Source of the DNA: an uncultured Synechococcus sp.
GTDB taxonomy: Bacteria; Cyanobacteriota; Cyanobacteriia; PCC-6307; Cyanobiaceae
Assembly (NCBI GenBank): GCA_949373155.1
Contig: CASICK010000004.1
Coordinates: 1 to 64,000 of the forward strand
Reading direction: 5' to 3'
DNA: 64,000 nt
The translations under genes and the position numbers were made by a program. How positions within the stretch are numbered: the stretch's first letter is position 1; each line of letters starts with the position of its first letter. Of the stretch, positions 35,951 through 46,261 are shown piece after piece. Below the pieces are notes generated by a model. The model saw nothing but the letters and a program-made list of their open reading frames with translations, was not told where the DNA came from and did no database searches.

Positions 35951-37885
35951 TTAAGCAAGCAGTGGAGAAAATCGCTCCTTTTCAGGAATTTCAGCAAACT
36001 CAGCAACAACAACACGGAATTCATCACCATCTAAAGTTTCCTGCTCAATCAACTGTTCCACCAGTTTGTCCATGGCTTGGCGATGTTTACCAACAAGTGC
36101 AACGGTTTCTTCGTAGCACTTCATCACGATCAACCTCACTTGCTCATCAATCTGTTTGGAAATTGCATCGGAAATATCGCTGCGAGTCATTAGATCACGG
36201 CCAAGGAACACTTCCTGGCTGCCTCCTTCAAGAGCCATTGGACCCATTTGGCTCATTCCAAACCGCGTCACCATTTGACGCGCTAAGGAAGCCACCATTT
36301 GGATGTCACCCCCGGCACCAGTTGTGACCTCGGAGTGGCCAAAGACAACATCCTCAGCAGCGCGACCACCTAAAGCTCCCATGATGCGAGCTTTAAGTTG
36401 GGCGCGAGAGACCAGCATCTGCTCTTCGTCAGGTGAAAACCAGGTCAAGCCTTGAGCTTGTCCACGTGGAATCAACGTGACCTTTTGAACAGGATCGTGA
36501 TCTTTCACGAGAGTTCCAACTAAGGCGTGCCCAACTTCGTGATAAGCAATCAATCGTTTGCTTCGTCCATCAGTAAGTGGATGGCCTTCCATACCAGCAA
36601 TGATGCGATCCACGGCATCATCGATTTCTGAGAGTCCAATACTTTCCTTGCGACGTCGCGCAGTAAGGATCGCCGCTTCGTTCAACAAGTTGGCAAGATC
36701 TGCTCCTGTGAAACCAGGCGTCCTTCTGGCAATGCTGTCGAGAGTGAGACTCTCGTCAAGCTTTTTATTTCTGGAGTGAACCTCAAGGATGGAAAGACGA
36801 CCTTTGATATCAGGAGCATCGACGGTGACTTGACGGTCAAAACGACCTGGACGCATCAGCGCAGAGTCAAGAACGTCAGGTCTATTAGTCGCGGCAAGAA
36901 TAATGATTCCGCTATTTCCTTCGAAGCCATCCATTTCTGTGAGCAACTGATTAAGCGTTTGCTCACGCTCATCATTGCCACCCCCAATTCCTGCACCACG
37001 CTGACGTCCTACGGCATCAATTTCATCGATAAAAATGAGACAAGGACTATTTTCCTTTGCACGTTTGAACAGATCGCGGACTCGGCTTGCACCGACACCC
37101 ACAAACATTTCAACGAATTCAGATCCAGAAAGAGAGAAGAAGGGAACACCAGCTTCCCCAGCAATGGCTTTAGCAAGGAGAGTTTTGCCTGTTCCTGGAG
37201 GGCCTACTAACAAGACACCCTTGGGAATTTGTGCACCCACTGAGGTAAAGCGCTCAGGCTGCTTCAAAAACGTGACCACTTCCTGTAAATCTTGCTTTGC
37301 CTCGCTAACACCGGCAACGTCATCAAATTTGACCCCTGTGTCTGCTTCCATTGCGAAGCGAGCTTTTGTTTTGCCGAATTGCATGGCTTGACCAGGACCG
37401 CCAGGCATGGAGTTGCCACGACGAGCCAAAAAGATCAATGAACCGATCAACAACAGTGGGAATAGAAGATTGCCAAGAATGCCAAGAGCAGGCGGAGCTG
37501 TCTTCGGTGGATGAATATCAAAACTGATCCCCTCTTCTTTAAGAGTGTTGATCAGCTCAGGAGCCAAGCCAGGGAGGTCAACTCGTAGCCTTTGAACCCG
37601 ATTGTCAAGATCAGGATCAACCGCTTCCACAACAGCGTTACGTCCACCGTCATAGATATCAACAGCCGTGACGCGACCAGCTGCGACGTAATCCAAGAAT
37701 CGTCCGTAGCTCATCCGAGCAACAGCGGCATTACGTGGAGCAACCGTGGTGGTGCTGTCACTAGTGGACGCATTACTACTACGAAGATTATTGAGAGCTC
37801 CGCTTCCAACCAGCTGCCAAACCAGCAGCAACGCGACGCCTATGGGAAGAATCCACAGGGCTATCTGACGCCAGCGTTGATTCAT
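35951..37885 (-). CDS. ftsH: ATP-dependent zinc metalloprotease FtsH
   Basis: 644 residues. Two membrane helices (residues 8-26 and 133-154) flank an about 100-residue extracytoplasmic domain. AAA domain: Walker A GPPGTGKT (228-235), Walker [19 protein letters not shown], second region of homology [20 protein letters not shown]. Zinc site YHEVGHAL near residue 445. In cyanobacteria FtsH hexamers degrade damaged D1 in PSII repair. Its neighbours thf1 and clpP fit that role. The signature DVAGVSEAK marks the thylakoid type; which isoform is not settled. Confidence 0.95.
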   Translation of the reverse strand: MNQRWRQIALWILPIGVALLLVWQLVGSGALNNLRSSNASTSDSTTTVAPRNAAVARMSYGRFLDYVAAGRVTAVDIYDGGRNAVVEAVDPDLDNRVQRLRVDLPGLAPELINTLKEEGISFDIHPPKTAPPALGILGNLLFPLLLIGSLIFLARRGNSMPGGPGQAMQFGKTKARFAMEADTGVKFDDVAGVSEAKQDLQEVVTFLKQPERFTSVGAQIPKGVLLVGPPGTGKTLLAKAIAGEAGVPFFSLSGSEFVEMFVGVGASRVRDLFKRAKENSPCLIFIDEIDAVGRQRGAGIGGGNDEREQTLNQLLTEMDGFEGNSGIIILAATNRPDVLDSALMRPGRFDRQVTVDAPDIKGRLSILEVHSRNKKLDESLTLDSIARRTPGFTGADLANLLNEAAILTARRRKESIGLSEIDDAVDRIIAGMEGHPLTDGRSKRLIAYHEVGHALVGTLVKDHDPVQKVTLIPRGQAQGLTWFSPDEEQMLVSRAQLKARIMGALGGRAAEDVVFGHSEVTTGAGGDIQMVASLARQMVTRFGMSQMGPMALEGGSQEVFLGRDLMTRSDISDAISKQIDEQVRLIVMKCYEETVALVGKHRQAMDKLVEQLIEQETLDGDEFRVVVAEFAEIPEKERFSPLLA

Positions 37886-37953
37886 GGATTCATCGTGAGT
37901 AGCAAGACTGTAAGAGTTTCCTTACCTAAAACGCTGTTTCAAGGCAAGATCAA

Positions 37954-39183
37954 TTAGAGGCTTCTTAATGCAACGATCGGATCAAGCATCGCTGCACGCT
38001 TGGCAGGTACGACGCCAAAAAACAGACCGATGGATCCAGATAGCCCCACCGTGACCAAAATTGTGGAGGCGCCAATCGCTGCAGGTAAGGGCGAGAAGAA
38101 GGCAACAGCTGTCACGGTGCCAAGTCCTACCGCGGTTCCAATCACGCCACCGAGGCTCGCCAAAACAAGACTTTCAATCAAAAACTGTCGGAGAACGTCT
38201 GAACTACGTGCACCCAATGCCTTGCGTAAGCCGATTTCTTCTGTTCGCTCGCTGACCGATACCAACATGATGTTCATGATTCCGATGCCTCCAACGAGCA
38301 GGGAAACGCCTCCGATTGCACCAAGCATCAGGGTTAGGCCGCCTGTAATCGTGCCAACGATGGTGAGAGCATCTTTCTGAGATCTGACGGCAAAATCGTC
38401 TTTGCGCAAAATGCGATGCCGTTGCCGAAGCAGATTGGTGATTTGAAACTTGGCTGGACCAGTGCTTTGCTCATTTCTCGCTTCAACACTGATAAAGCTG
38501 AGACTGACTCCATAGGTAGGGTCCCGGCCAGTAAGGCGACTCACCATGGTTGCCAGCGGGATGTAGGCGTTTTCATCCTGGTTTGAACCAAAAACCGCTC
38601 CCTTGGGCTCCATAACCCCAATGACAGAGAAACTTTGGTCTCTAATCCGGATGCTTTGACCAACAGCTGCACCCGAGGGGAAGAGCTTGTCACGAAGATC
38701 TGGACCAATGACCACAACGGTCTTCGCGCTCTGTTCATCGTCGGAACTGATGAATCGACCACGGGCAATCTCAAAACTGCGCACCGGTAAAAAAGCTGGC
38801 GTCACCCCTGAGATTGAAGCGCTCGTACTCCTCGCTCCAGCCTGAACCACTTCATTAGCTGAGATCTGTGGGGCGACACGTTTCACGCTTGGTACTTGGG
38901 CAGCAATGGCATTGGCATCGTCCAGGACCAAGGTGCGCGGAAATGCCACCCCCTGCCTTCGCGTGTCATTGCTTCCAGGAACCACAAACAACACGTTGGC
39001 TCCAAGACTGCTCAGCTGGTCCTCCGCCAAATTTTGGGCACCACGACCCACACCAACCAACGTAATAACGGAGGCATTACCAATCACAATGCCGAGCATC
39101 GTGAGCAAACTGCGTAAGCGATTTGCTTTCAGTGTGGTTAGAGCCATGCCGACGGTGTCGGCAAGAGGCAGTTTGCTGGCCAT
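37954..39183 (-). CDS. MacB-like ABC transporter permease (FtsX domain)
   Basis: 409 residues. A first membrane helix (LRSLLTMLGIVIGNASVITL), a MacB-type periplasmic core domain (residues about 50-270) and three helices in the C-terminal FtsX domain with VSERTEEIGLRKALGARSSD, the coupling segment typical of MacB. No ATPase adjoins it; a MacB or DevA-type ATPase must be elsewhere. It may share a transcript with pyk, 20 bases upstream. Confidence 0.85.
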   Translation of the reverse strand: MASKLPLADTVGMALTTLKANRLRSLLTMLGIVIGNASVITLVGVGRGAQNLAEDQLSSLGANVLFVVPGSNDTRRQGVAFPRTLVLDDANAIAAQVPSVKRVAPQISANEVVQAGARSTSASISGVTPAFLPVRSFEIARGRFISSDDEQSAKTVVVIGPDLRDKLFPSGAAVGQSIRIRDQSFSVIGVMEPKGAVFGSNQDENAYIPLATMVSRLTGRDPTYGVSLSFISVEARNEQSTGPAKFQITNLLRQRHRILRKDDFAVRSQKDALTIVGTITGGLTLMLGAIGGVSLLVGGIGIMNIMLVSVSERTEEIGLRKALGARSSDVLRQFLIESLVLASLGGVIGTAVGLGTVTAVAFFSPLPAAIGASTILVTVGLSGSIGLFFGVVPAKRAAMLDPIVALRSL

Positions 39184-39202
39184 GAACGGTTAGGTACCTA
39201 AC

Positions 39203-40987
39203 TCAGAGCATGGTGTCTAATTTCATCGCCATGTTGCTACCGGTACCCCGATGCACCAAACCATCTTTCACGTGCAAGGTGACAACTTCGCCTTCTCTAA
39301 GATCTTGCGTGGCATTAACGACCCCGGTAATGACAGGAACGCCTAAGCGTTTGGCGATAACCGCAGCGTGAGAGTCCTCGCCAGGTTGTTCTGTAATGAC
39401 AGCTGCAGCTTCACGAATGCCGTCGAGGTAGTCGGCTGACGTATCCCGAGCCACAAGGATGTCTCCTGGTTCAAGTCGGGCGCAATCACTAGCAGACATC
39501 GCTATGCGCACTTTTCCGCTAACTGAGCCACTACCAAAGCCTGTCCCTCGACCGAGCACAGCACTCACGATCCCCACTTTGATCAGGTCTGTAGAGCCAC
39601 TGATTCCAGCCAGCGTTCCCGCTGTTTGAACGCAAAGATCACCGTCTTTGACCACACCAAGCTCTTGGGCATAAGCCATCGCCAATGTGAAGGTGGCGGT
39701 GGTGCTCTTCTGGGTTTCAATCAAGAGTGGGGACACACCCCAAACCAACTGAAGCTTGCGCGCCACGTTGACTTCGCTGGTGATCGCAAGGATGGGAGTA
39801 GAAGGCCTGAATTTGCTGACGTTATGAGCGGTCGCACCACTTTTGGTTAAGGGCAAAATCGCCGCTGCATTGAGCTGGCGGGCGATGCTGCTCACTGCCC
39901 CACTAATGGCATTCGGGATTGTGCTCGGCAGATGCGTATCAATTGGCCTTTGGGGGTAATCCCGTTCGATTCGTCTGGCGATCGTCGCCATCGTTTCAAC
40001 GGCCTCAACAGGAAAGTCACCAACAGCGGTCTCATTGGAGAGCATCACCGCATCAGTGCCATCCAAGATGGCGTTGGCAACGTCACTCACCTCGGCACGC
40101 GTAGGTCTTGGGCTAGAAGCCATGGAATCGAGCATCTGGGTTGCCGTGATGATCGGAATCCCGAGACTGTTGGCTTTGTGGATCAGATCTTTTTGAAGAA
40201 GCGGGACTTCTTCAGCAGGCATTTCAACGCCAAGATCACCACGGGCCACCATCACACCATCACAAAGCGGCAAGATCGCGTCGATTTGATCAATCGCTTC
40301 GAACTTTTCAATTTTTGCGATCACAGGAGTGGTGTGACCGTGCTTACGAATCAGTTCTCTGATCTCCTGCATGTCAGAGGGGTTACGCACGAAGCTCAGC
40401 GCGACCCAGTCCACACCCTGCTGAAGTCCGAAAGCCAAATCTTGTCGATCTTTTGGCGTCAGCGCTCTTACAGAGAGCTGTACATCAGGGAAATTCACCC
40501 CTTTGTTGTTGGACAGCACGCCAGGAACCGTGACTGAGCAGTGGAGGGTCTGGTCGACAGCATCCACACGCTCGACCTTCATCTCGACGCGGCCATCATC
40601 AAGAAGAATGCGACTTCCGGCAGACACTTCTTCGGCCAACTTGTCGTACGTGACTGTTGCAACCGTCTGATTGCAACGCACCTGTTTAGCCGTGAGTGCG
40701 AATTGATCACCTTTCGCGAGCGTGATCGGACCTTCTTCGAACCGACCCAAGCGGATCTTCGGACCCTGAAGATCCTGAAGGATGCCGATGTGGGCTCCCA
40801 ATTCGTGGGCTACCTGTCGAATCGTGATGATCCTTTCAGCGTGCTCGCTGTGATCACCATGAGAGAAATTCAGTCGAAACGTGGTCGCTCCGGCTTGGAT
40901 GAGTTCACGGATCCTTTCGGGACTTTCCGTTGCGGGCCCGATGGTGGCCACGATCTTGGTTCTACGGGTTAGATCGATCTGGGCCAT
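39203..40987 (-). CDS. pyk: Pyruvate kinase with C-terminal phosphohistidine-like domain
   Basis: About 594 residues from ATG 40987 (MAQIDLTRRTKIVATIGPAT). TFRLNFSHGDHSEH, DDGRVEMKV, MVARGDLGVEMPAEEVPLLQ and ATQMLDSM form the active site converting PEP and ADP to pyruvate and ATP. After about residue 470 an extra domain ends in EQPGEDSHAAVIAKRLGVPV, the phosphohistidine (PEP-utiliser) module found in cyanobacterial and Bacillus enzymes, which makes it longer than the E. coli protein. Divergent from mazG. Confidence 0.96.
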   Translation of the reverse strand: MAQIDLTRRTKIVATIGPATESPERIRELIQAGATTFRLNFSHGDHSEHAERIITIRQVAHELGAHIGILQDLQGPKIRLGRFEEGPITLAKGDQFALTAKQVRCNQTVATVTYDKLAEEVSAGSRILLDDGRVEMKVERVDAVDQTLHCSVTVPGVLSNNKGVNFPDVQLSVRALTPKDRQDLAFGLQQGVDWVALSFVRNPSDMQEIRELIRKHGHTTPVIAKIEKFEAIDQIDAILPLCDGVMVARGDLGVEMPAEEVPLLQKDLIHKANSLGIPIITATQMLDSMASSPRPTRAEVSDVANAILDGTDAVMLSNETAVGDFPVEAVETMATIARRIERDYPQRPIDTHLPSTIPNAISGAVSSIARQLNAAAILPLTKSGATAHNVSKFRPSTPILAITSEVNVARKLQLVWGVSPLLIETQKSTTATFTLAMAYAQELGVVKDGDLCVQTAGTLAGISGSTDLIKVGIVSAVLGRGTGFGSGSVSGKVRIAMSASDCARLEPGDILVARDTSADYLDGIREAAAVITEQPGEDSHAAVIAKRLGVPVITGVVNATQDLREGEVVTLHVKDGLVHRGTGSNMAMKLDTML

Positions 40988-41076
40988 CCACAGGTCTTGA
41001 AGCTTGCGAAATCTACCGTCTTGCCCTTTTGGACTCGACAACTTGTTGGATGATGACTCTCTTCAACATGATTCGT

Positions 41077-41406
41077 ATGGACCTGAATGCCTATCAGGCC
41101 GCTGCACGGCTCACCGCTCTGTACCCAGACGCTGGAAGCAATCCCATCTATCCAACCCTCGGCCTAACTGGTGAAGCAGGGGAAGTCGCAGACAAAGTAA
41201 AGAAGGTGCTGCGCGATCGAGCCGGTCACTTTGACGATGAGGTCCGAGCTGAGATCGCACTGGAGCTCGGTGATGTGCTCTGGTACGTCGCTCAGCTAGC
41301 CAGTGAACTTGGGTATGAGCTGGACGATGTGGCCAACCAAAACCTCAAGAAATTGCGTGACCGTTCAGAGCGAGGCCAGCTGAAAGGGAGCGGTGATTAC
41401 CGCTGA
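41077..41406 (+). CDS. MazG-like nucleoside triphosphate pyrophosphohydrolase
   Basis: About 109 residues. A MazG single-domain fold is shown by LTGEAGEVADKVKKVLRD (ExxxK form) and EIALELGDVLWYVAQLASEL (ELxDxxxY block), which bind magnesium. The protein probably hydrolyses non-canonical or alarmone nucleotides. The frame is open further upstream into pyk; ATG 41077 (MDLNAYQAAARL) gives the family N-terminus. ATG 41050 and 41068 are also possible. Confidence 0.85.
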   Translation: MDLNAYQAAARLTALYPDAGSNPIYPTLGLTGEAGEVADKVKKVLRDRAGHFDDEVRAEIALELGDVLWYVAQLASELGYELDDVANQNLKKLRDRSERGQLKGSGDYR

Positions 41407-41433
41407 AGTCGCTAGCTCATGTAGCCGTGATCC

Positions 41434-41736
41434 TTAGCCGTAGTTGCCAAATCCACCGGCAAACGCGAAGCTCGCGGACACCAAGAGCTTCTGCATCAAG
41501 CTCAGGGCAACGAAAGCAAGAATGGCGGATAGATCAAGGCCTCCTAGCGGGGGGATCAAGCCACGAAAGGCATTGAGGTAAGGGTCTGTGATTGAACTCA
41601 CGGTGCTGAGCACTGGATTGCCCATATCCACATTCGGGAACCAGGTGAGCAGCACTCGAACGATCAAGACAAACGAATAAATCTGCAGGGTCTGGGCAAT
41701 GATCTGAAGAAAGGTGGAAACAAAACTCAAATCCAT
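41434..41736 (-). CDS. YggT family (Ycf19-like) membrane protein
   Basis: 100 residues. IYSFVLIVRVLLTWFPNVDM followed by ITDPYLNAFRGLIPPLGGLD and LSAILAFVALSLMQKLL are the two halves of the YggT domain, each with one helix. YggT/Ycf19 proteins in cyanobacteria and chloroplasts have been linked to thylakoid or nucleoid organisation and b6f maturation (CCB3 is a homologue). Located upstream of mazG in the convergent direction. Confidence 0.9.
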   Translation of the reverse strand: MDLSFVSTFLQIIAQTLQIYSFVLIVRVLLTWFPNVDMGNPVLSTVSSITDPYLNAFRGLIPPLGGLDLSAILAFVALSLMQKLLVSASFAFAGGFGNYG

Positions 41737-41769
41737 TGGTGATTTTCGAGCGTGAGTACTGAGTGAATT

Positions 41770-42273
41770 TTATGCAGCCTGATCTGGTTCTGAGATCCCT
41801 CTATCAGGAAGTACAGAAAATGTGCGATGAAACTTTTCAGAAAGACTGAGCCAGTACGAACGCCCTTCGCTTTGGCGTTTGCGTTCAATAAAGTTCTGAT
41901 TAAGCAGCTCTTTGATGTGGTCGTAGGCCCCTGACCCTCTTAATTCAACGAGCTCCGACTGAAGAATCCGTCGTTTCAAAGCGATTGTTGCCAGCGTTCT
42001 CAGTGTTGCAGTGGACAGATTGACAGGCAAAAGATGACGTACTAGTTCCCCAAGACCAGCCCGGAGCTGAAGGCTATAACGACCACTGTTTTCATGAATT
42101 TCCAAGGCCGTATCCCGTTGGGCGTAACCAGCAATCAACGCGAGTAAGCCCTGTTCTGCTTCTTTCTCACTGGCGTCAGCTAGCTCGGCCAATTCTGAAA
42201 CGGACAGGGCTTTTCCTTTCAGGTAAAGGATGGCCTCCAAACGAGCTGGAAGGGAGAGATTGAACTCCTGCAT
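41770..42273 (-). CDS. scpB: Segregation and condensation protein B
   Basis: About 166-167 residues; ATG 42273 (MQEFNLSLPARLEAIL) is preferred over 42300. LEAILYLKGKALSVSELAEL begins the first winged helix and TLATIALKRRILQSELVEL the second. ScpB binds ScpA and SMC in chromosome condensation. ScpA is not in the window. The C-terminus EPDQAA is short. It follows yggT's direction and shares the strand with ilvA upstream, separated by about 90 bases. Confidence 0.9.
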   Translation of the reverse strand: MQEFNLSLPARLEAILYLKGKALSVSELAELADASEKEAEQGLLALIAGYAQRDTALEIHENSGRYSLQLRAGLGELVRHLLPVNLSTATLRTLATIALKRRILQSELVELRGSGAYDHIKELLNQNFIERKRQSEGRSYWLSLSEKFHRTFSVLPDRGISEPDQAA

Positions 42274-42363
42274 GTTGCTTCGCTCCAATCCTTGTGCCAT
42301 TACCTCCCCTTATGAACCGGCTTCAAAGTAACGCTGGTGAAGGTTTTAGCCATTCACTCTTCT

Positions 42364-43890
42364 TCATCCACCAAGAAATAGTTGGTAAGCGGGATTACTT
42401 GTTTCTTCCCAGCTGCTGTAGCCAAGGTCGCGCAGGAAGGATTGCCAGGCCTTGAGATCGTCACTGGTGACAAGAACACCAACCACAATCCGACCAACAT
42501 CCGCTCCATGATTCCTGTAGTGGAAAATGCTGATGCTCCAGTCTCGATGCAAGGCCGTAACGAAGCGCATTAAGGCCCCTGGACGCTCTGGAAATTCAAA
42601 GCGATAAAGCAGCTCCTGCACATTGCTGGCCGTTGAACTCGCAGGCAGTCGACCTCCAACCATGTGCCGGAGATGCACCTTCGATAGTTCATCGTCACTG
42701 AGATCTAGGCATGCATACCCGTTTGTCTTGAGATGGTCGATCAAGGACGATCTGTCATCGGGCCCGCTCACCTGAACTCCCATAAAGATCTGGGCTAGAT
42801 CACCAGCCCCCATTCGATAGGAAAATTCAGTGAGGCTACGGTCTGCAAGTAATTCGCAAAGACAGCGAAGACTCCCCGGACGCTCCGGAATTTCTACGGC
42901 GAGCATCGCTTCGCGTTCCTCCCCCAATTCCGCACGCTCAGCCACGAAACGCAGACGCGCGAAATTGATGTTCGCCCCACAGGCCACAGCAACTAGGTTT
43001 TGGTTCTGAAGCGACCGTCGGCTTACATCAGCCTTGAGGCCAGCAATAGCAAGGGCACCTGCAGGTTCGAGAATCGAGCGGGTGTCTTCAAAAACATCTT
43101 TGATCGCTGCACAGATTTCATCGGTGCTCACGGTGACGATGTCATCGACATACTTTTGGGCCAATTCAAAGGTATGCACACCCACCTCCCTTACAGCCAC
43201 ACCATCTGCAAAGAGTCCCACCTGTGGCAATCGAATGCGTTCACCCGCCTCTAAAGACAGCGTCATCGCGGCAGCATCGTGCGGTTCAACGCCAATGATT
43301 TGAACGTCGGGCCAGAGACTTTTCACGTACACGGCGATTCCGCCGATCAAACCTCCACCACCCACAGCTACATAAATTGCATCGGGTGGTTGATGGCACT
43401 GACGGAGGATTTCCATGCCCACCGTTCCCTGACCTGCAATGACCTCCGGATCGTCAAATGGATGAATAAAGCAAAGTTGTTCCGCCTCGCTGCGTGATCT
43501 GGCCTCCGCATAGGCCTCGTCGTAAGTCTCACCATGCAGCACAACCTCTGCTCCCAACTGGCGGACAGCATCAACTTTCACGCCAGGGGTTGTGACAGGC
43601 ATCACAATTACGGCCCTACAACCGAGGTGGGAGGCGCTGAGCGCCACTCCTTGTGCATGATTTCCAGCACTAGAGGCGATCACCCCGAGTTTCAGCTCAG
43701 CTTCAGAAAGTTGAGCCATGCGGTTGTAAGCACCGCGCAACTTGAAGGAGAAAACGGGTTGAAGGTCTTCCCGTTTCAACCAAACGCTGTTGCTCAACCT
43801 TCGGCTCAGGTTGTTGGCGAGTTCTAAAGGGGTTTCCCTGGCCACGTCATAGACACGGGCGCGCAGGATCCTCGGCAAATAATGATCCAT
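42364..43890 (-). CDS. ilvA: Threonine ammonia-lyase (biosynthetic)
   Basis: About 508 residues from ATG 43890 (MDHYLPRILRARVYDVARET). It deaminates Thr to 2-oxobutanoate for Ile synthesis. The PLP Lys is in SFKLRGAYNRM (about residue 60), the Ser/Thr loop in ASSAGNHAQGVALSA and the glycine loop in VAVGGGGLIGGIAVY. Two ACT-like regulatory domains (RPGSLRCLCELLADRSLTEF and RPGALMRFVTALHRDWSISI) indicate feedback by Ile. Divergent from dxs, which starts 79 bases away. Confidence 0.95.
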   Translation of the reverse strand: MDHYLPRILRARVYDVARETPLELANNLSRRLSNSVWLKREDLQPVFSFKLRGAYNRMAQLSEAELKLGVIASSAGNHAQGVALSASHLGCRAVIVMPVTTPGVKVDAVRQLGAEVVLHGETYDEAYAEARSRSEAEQLCFIHPFDDPEVIAGQGTVGMEILRQCHQPPDAIYVAVGGGGLIGGIAVYVKSLWPDVQIIGVEPHDAAAMTLSLEAGERIRLPQVGLFADGVAVREVGVHTFELAQKYVDDIVTVSTDEICAAIKDVFEDTRSILEPAGALAIAGLKADVSRRSLQNQNLVAVACGANINFARLRFVAERAELGEEREAMLAVEIPERPGSLRCLCELLADRSLTEFSYRMGAGDLAQIFMGVQVSGPDDRSSLIDHLKTNGYACLDLSDDELSKVHLRHMVGGRLPASSTASNVQELLYRFEFPERPGALMRFVTALHRDWSISIFHYRNHGADVGRIVVGVLVTSDDLKAWQSFLRDLGYSSWEETSNPAYQLFLGG

Positions 43891-43969
43891 CACTGCAGTC
43901 TGACAACTGCTCACCATCACGAAGGGTCGGGGAGGCTCGTAGATTGACTGGATCGGTCTGGGGATGGGT

Positions 43970-45913
43970 ATGCATCTGAGCGAATTAACCCATCCCAATC
44001 AGCTGCACGGACTATCCGTAGCGCAGCTTGAGGATGTGGCCAAGCAAATTCGTGAACGCCATTTGGAAGTGGTGTCCAACAGCGGCGGACATCTTGGACC
44101 TGGATTAGGCGTAGTTGAATTAACCCTGGCCCTCTACCAAACCCTTGATCTTGATCAAGACAAGGTGGTTTGGGATGTAGGGCATCAGGCCTATCCGCAC
44201 AAATTAATTACCGGCCGTTATGGAAGTTTCGACTCCCTGCGTCAACAGAAAGGAATTGCTGGTTACTTAAAGAGAACTGAAAGCCGTTTTGATCATTTCG
44301 GTGCAGGGCACGCCAGCACATCGATTTCGGCAGCACTGGGTATGGCCATGGCCCGTGATCGGCAAGGTCTTGATTACAAATGCGTTGCTGTCATTGGTGA
44401 TGGCGCCCTAACCGGTGGCATGGCCTTGGAGGCGATCAACCACGCCGGTCATCTGCCATCCACCCCACTTCTCGTTGTTTTAAACGACAACGACATGTCG
44501 ATCTCTCCACCTGTTGGTGCGCTATCGACCTATCTCAACCGGATGCGATTGAGCCCACCTCTTCAATTTTTATCTGGAAGCGTTGAAGAAAGCGTTCGTC
44601 ATCTCCCCTTCATGGGGGGAGAAATTCCACCAGAACTAAATCGTCTCAAAGAGAGCATGCGCCGACTGGCTGTTCCCAAAGTTGGTGCAGTTTTTGAAGA
44701 GCTTGGATTCACCTACATGGGTCCGGTTGATGGTCATGACATTGCCGAAATGACCAGATCGTTCCAGGCCGCACATCGCGTGGGTGGTCCAGTCATGGTT
44801 CATGTTGTTACAAAAAAAGGGAAGGGTTACGCCTTCGCAGAAGCCGATCAAGTTGGTTACCACGCACAGTCAGCTTTCAATCTCAGTACAGGTAAAGCAA
44901 GACCTAGCAAAACGCCAAAACCACCGAGTTACAGCAAGGTATTTGGGCAAACACTTGTCAAGCTCTGCGAACAGAATCCAAAGGTTGTAGGGATCACAGC
45001 CGCCATGGCGACTGGCACTGGCTTAGACATCCTCCAAAAAGCACTCCCCGACCAATACATCGACGTTGGAATTGCTGAGCAACATGCCGTCACCCTGTCT
45101 GCTGGCATGGCTTGCGATGGACTCAGGCCAGTGGTCGCGATTTACAGCACGTTTTTACAGAGAGCCTTTGACCAGCTGATTCACGATGTAGGGATTCAAA
45201 AACTACCGGTAACTTTTGTTTTAGATAGGGCAGGAATTGTCGGAGCTGATGGTCCAACCCACCAAGGGCAATACGACATCAGCTACATGCGTGCGATTCC
45301 CAATTTCACCGTGATGGCACCCAAAGACGAAGCTGAGCTTCAGAGGATGCTGGTGACCTGTATCAATCACGATGGGCCTACAGCCCTGCGAATCCCTCGT
45401 GGCCCCGGTGAAGGTGTACCCCTCATGGAGGAAGGCTGGGAAGCCCTCCCCATTGGTTGTGGCGAAGTCGTGCGTGAAGGGAATGACGTTTTGATCGTTG
45501 CCTATGGCGCCATGGTGCCAAAAGCAGTAGCCACCGCGAAATGCTTATCTGCAGTAGGCGTTGAGACCGCTGTGATTAATGCACGTTATTTACGTCCGTT
45601 GGATGAGGCTCTCATTCATCCCATGGCCAAGAAGATCGGCAAGATTGTCACGATGGAAGAGGGCGCATTAGCAGGCGGCTTCGGCTCGGCTGTTCTTGAA
45701 TCGCTTCAGGAGAAGGGTTTAGCGATTCCGATGCTGCGCATTGGCATTCCTGACCAGCTGGTCGATCATGCAACTCCCCAACAAAGTTTTGAAGCCTTGG
45801 GTTTAACTCCGGATCGAATGGCAGTCCGCATCAAGCAGCACTTCGTGCTTGCAACAACAGGCTCCCTTTTACTCGAAGAAAAAGCACCAGCTGAAGTGTC
45901 GTCAGCTGGCTGA
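43970..45913 (+). CDS. dxs: 1-Deoxy-D-xylulose-5-phosphate synthase
   Basis: About 647 residues from ATG 43970 ([20 protein letters not shown]). DXS makes DXP from pyruvate and glyceraldehyde 3-phosphate, first step of the MEP isoprenoid pathway that feeds carotenoids and phytyl chains. [35 protein letters not shown] (TPP binding) and [19 protein letters not shown] are family signatures. ATG 43964 is an alternative. The 3' end leads into a long inverted repeat. Confidence 0.96.
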   Translation: MHLSELTHPNQLHGLSVAQLEDVAKQIRERHLEVVSNSGGHLGPGLGVVELTLALYQTLDLDQDKVVWDVGHQAYPHKLITGRYGSFDSLRQQKGIAGYLKRTESRFDHFGAGHASTSISAALGMAMARDRQGLDYKCVAVIGDGALTGGMALEAINHAGHLPSTPLLVVLNDNDMSISPPVGALSTYLNRMRLSPPLQFLSGSVEESVRHLPFMGGEIPPELNRLKESMRRLAVPKVGAVFEELGFTYMGPVDGHDIAEMTRSFQAAHRVGGPVMVHVVTKKGKGYAFAEADQVGYHAQSAFNLSTGKARPSKTPKPPSYSKVFGQTLVKLCEQNPKVVGITAAMATGTGLDILQKALPDQYIDVGIAEQHAVTLSAGMACDGLRPVVAIYSTFLQRAFDQLIHDVGIQKLPVTFVLDRAGIVGADGPTHQGQYDISYMRAIPNFTVMAPKDEAELQRMLVTCINHDGPTALRIPRGPGEGVPLMEEGWEALPIGCGEVVREGNDVLIVAYGAMVPKAVATAKCLSAVGVETAVINARYLRPLDEALIHPMAKKIGKIVTMEEGALAGGFGSAVLESLQEKGLAIPMLRIGIPDQLVDHATPQQSFEALGLTPDRMAVRIKQHFVLATTGSLLLEEKAPAEVSSAG

Positions 45914-45915
45914 AG

Positions 45916-45956
45916 CTCATCTAGCTAAGGCAGCAGCGCTGCCCTAGCTAGATGAG
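45916..45956. terminator. Long hairpin between dxs and psaK
   Basis: CTCATCTAGCTA (45916-45927) pairs with TAGCTAGATGAG (45945-45956). After one mismatch GGCAGC (45929-45934) pairs with GCTGCC (45938-45943) over a three-base AGC loop: 18 pairs with one mismatch. No T-run follows on either side, so it is not a canonical terminator but may stop or stabilise both convergent transcripts. Confidence 0.8.
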
Positions 45957-45970
45957 TCATCGAAGAAAAT

Positions 45971-46228
45971 TTAAAGCACGCCTCGGGCGGCGAGACCCTG
46001 GATTGCGCCAATGCCAATGATGTGACCCAGGCTTGTGGTGGCAAGCATGCTGCCGTGACTCATACCTCCAAAGAAATTGGCGCCTGGCAGTTTGAGGCCC
46101 ACGTTTTGATGCTTAATCGTGGCTTTGCCAATCCCGATGGCGATGACATTGCAGATCACCATCACAAGGGCGACCTTGGGTGACCAGGAAACAGTGGCGG
46201 GAGCAATAGCCAGAAGAGGAATAAACAT
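45971..46228 (-). CDS. psaK: Photosystem I subunit PsaK
   Basis: About 85 residues from ATG 46228 (MFIPLLAIAPATVSWSPKVA). Two helices and the Asn/Gly-rich link HQNVGLKLPGANFFGGMSHG, then LATTSLGHIIGIGAIQGLAA, match PsaK. It sits at the edge of PSI, linking antenna. A longer frame from 46252 is possible but lacks family support. It is on the same strand as DUF3593/DUF2499, 33 bases downstream. Confidence 0.93.
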   Translation of the reverse strand: MFIPLLAIAPATVSWSPKVALVMVICNVIAIGIGKATIKHQNVGLKLPGANFFGGMSHGSMLATTSLGHIIGIGAIQGLAARGVL

Positions 46229-46261
46229 GCAGCGCAACAAGCGACACCTCATCTTCCGATT

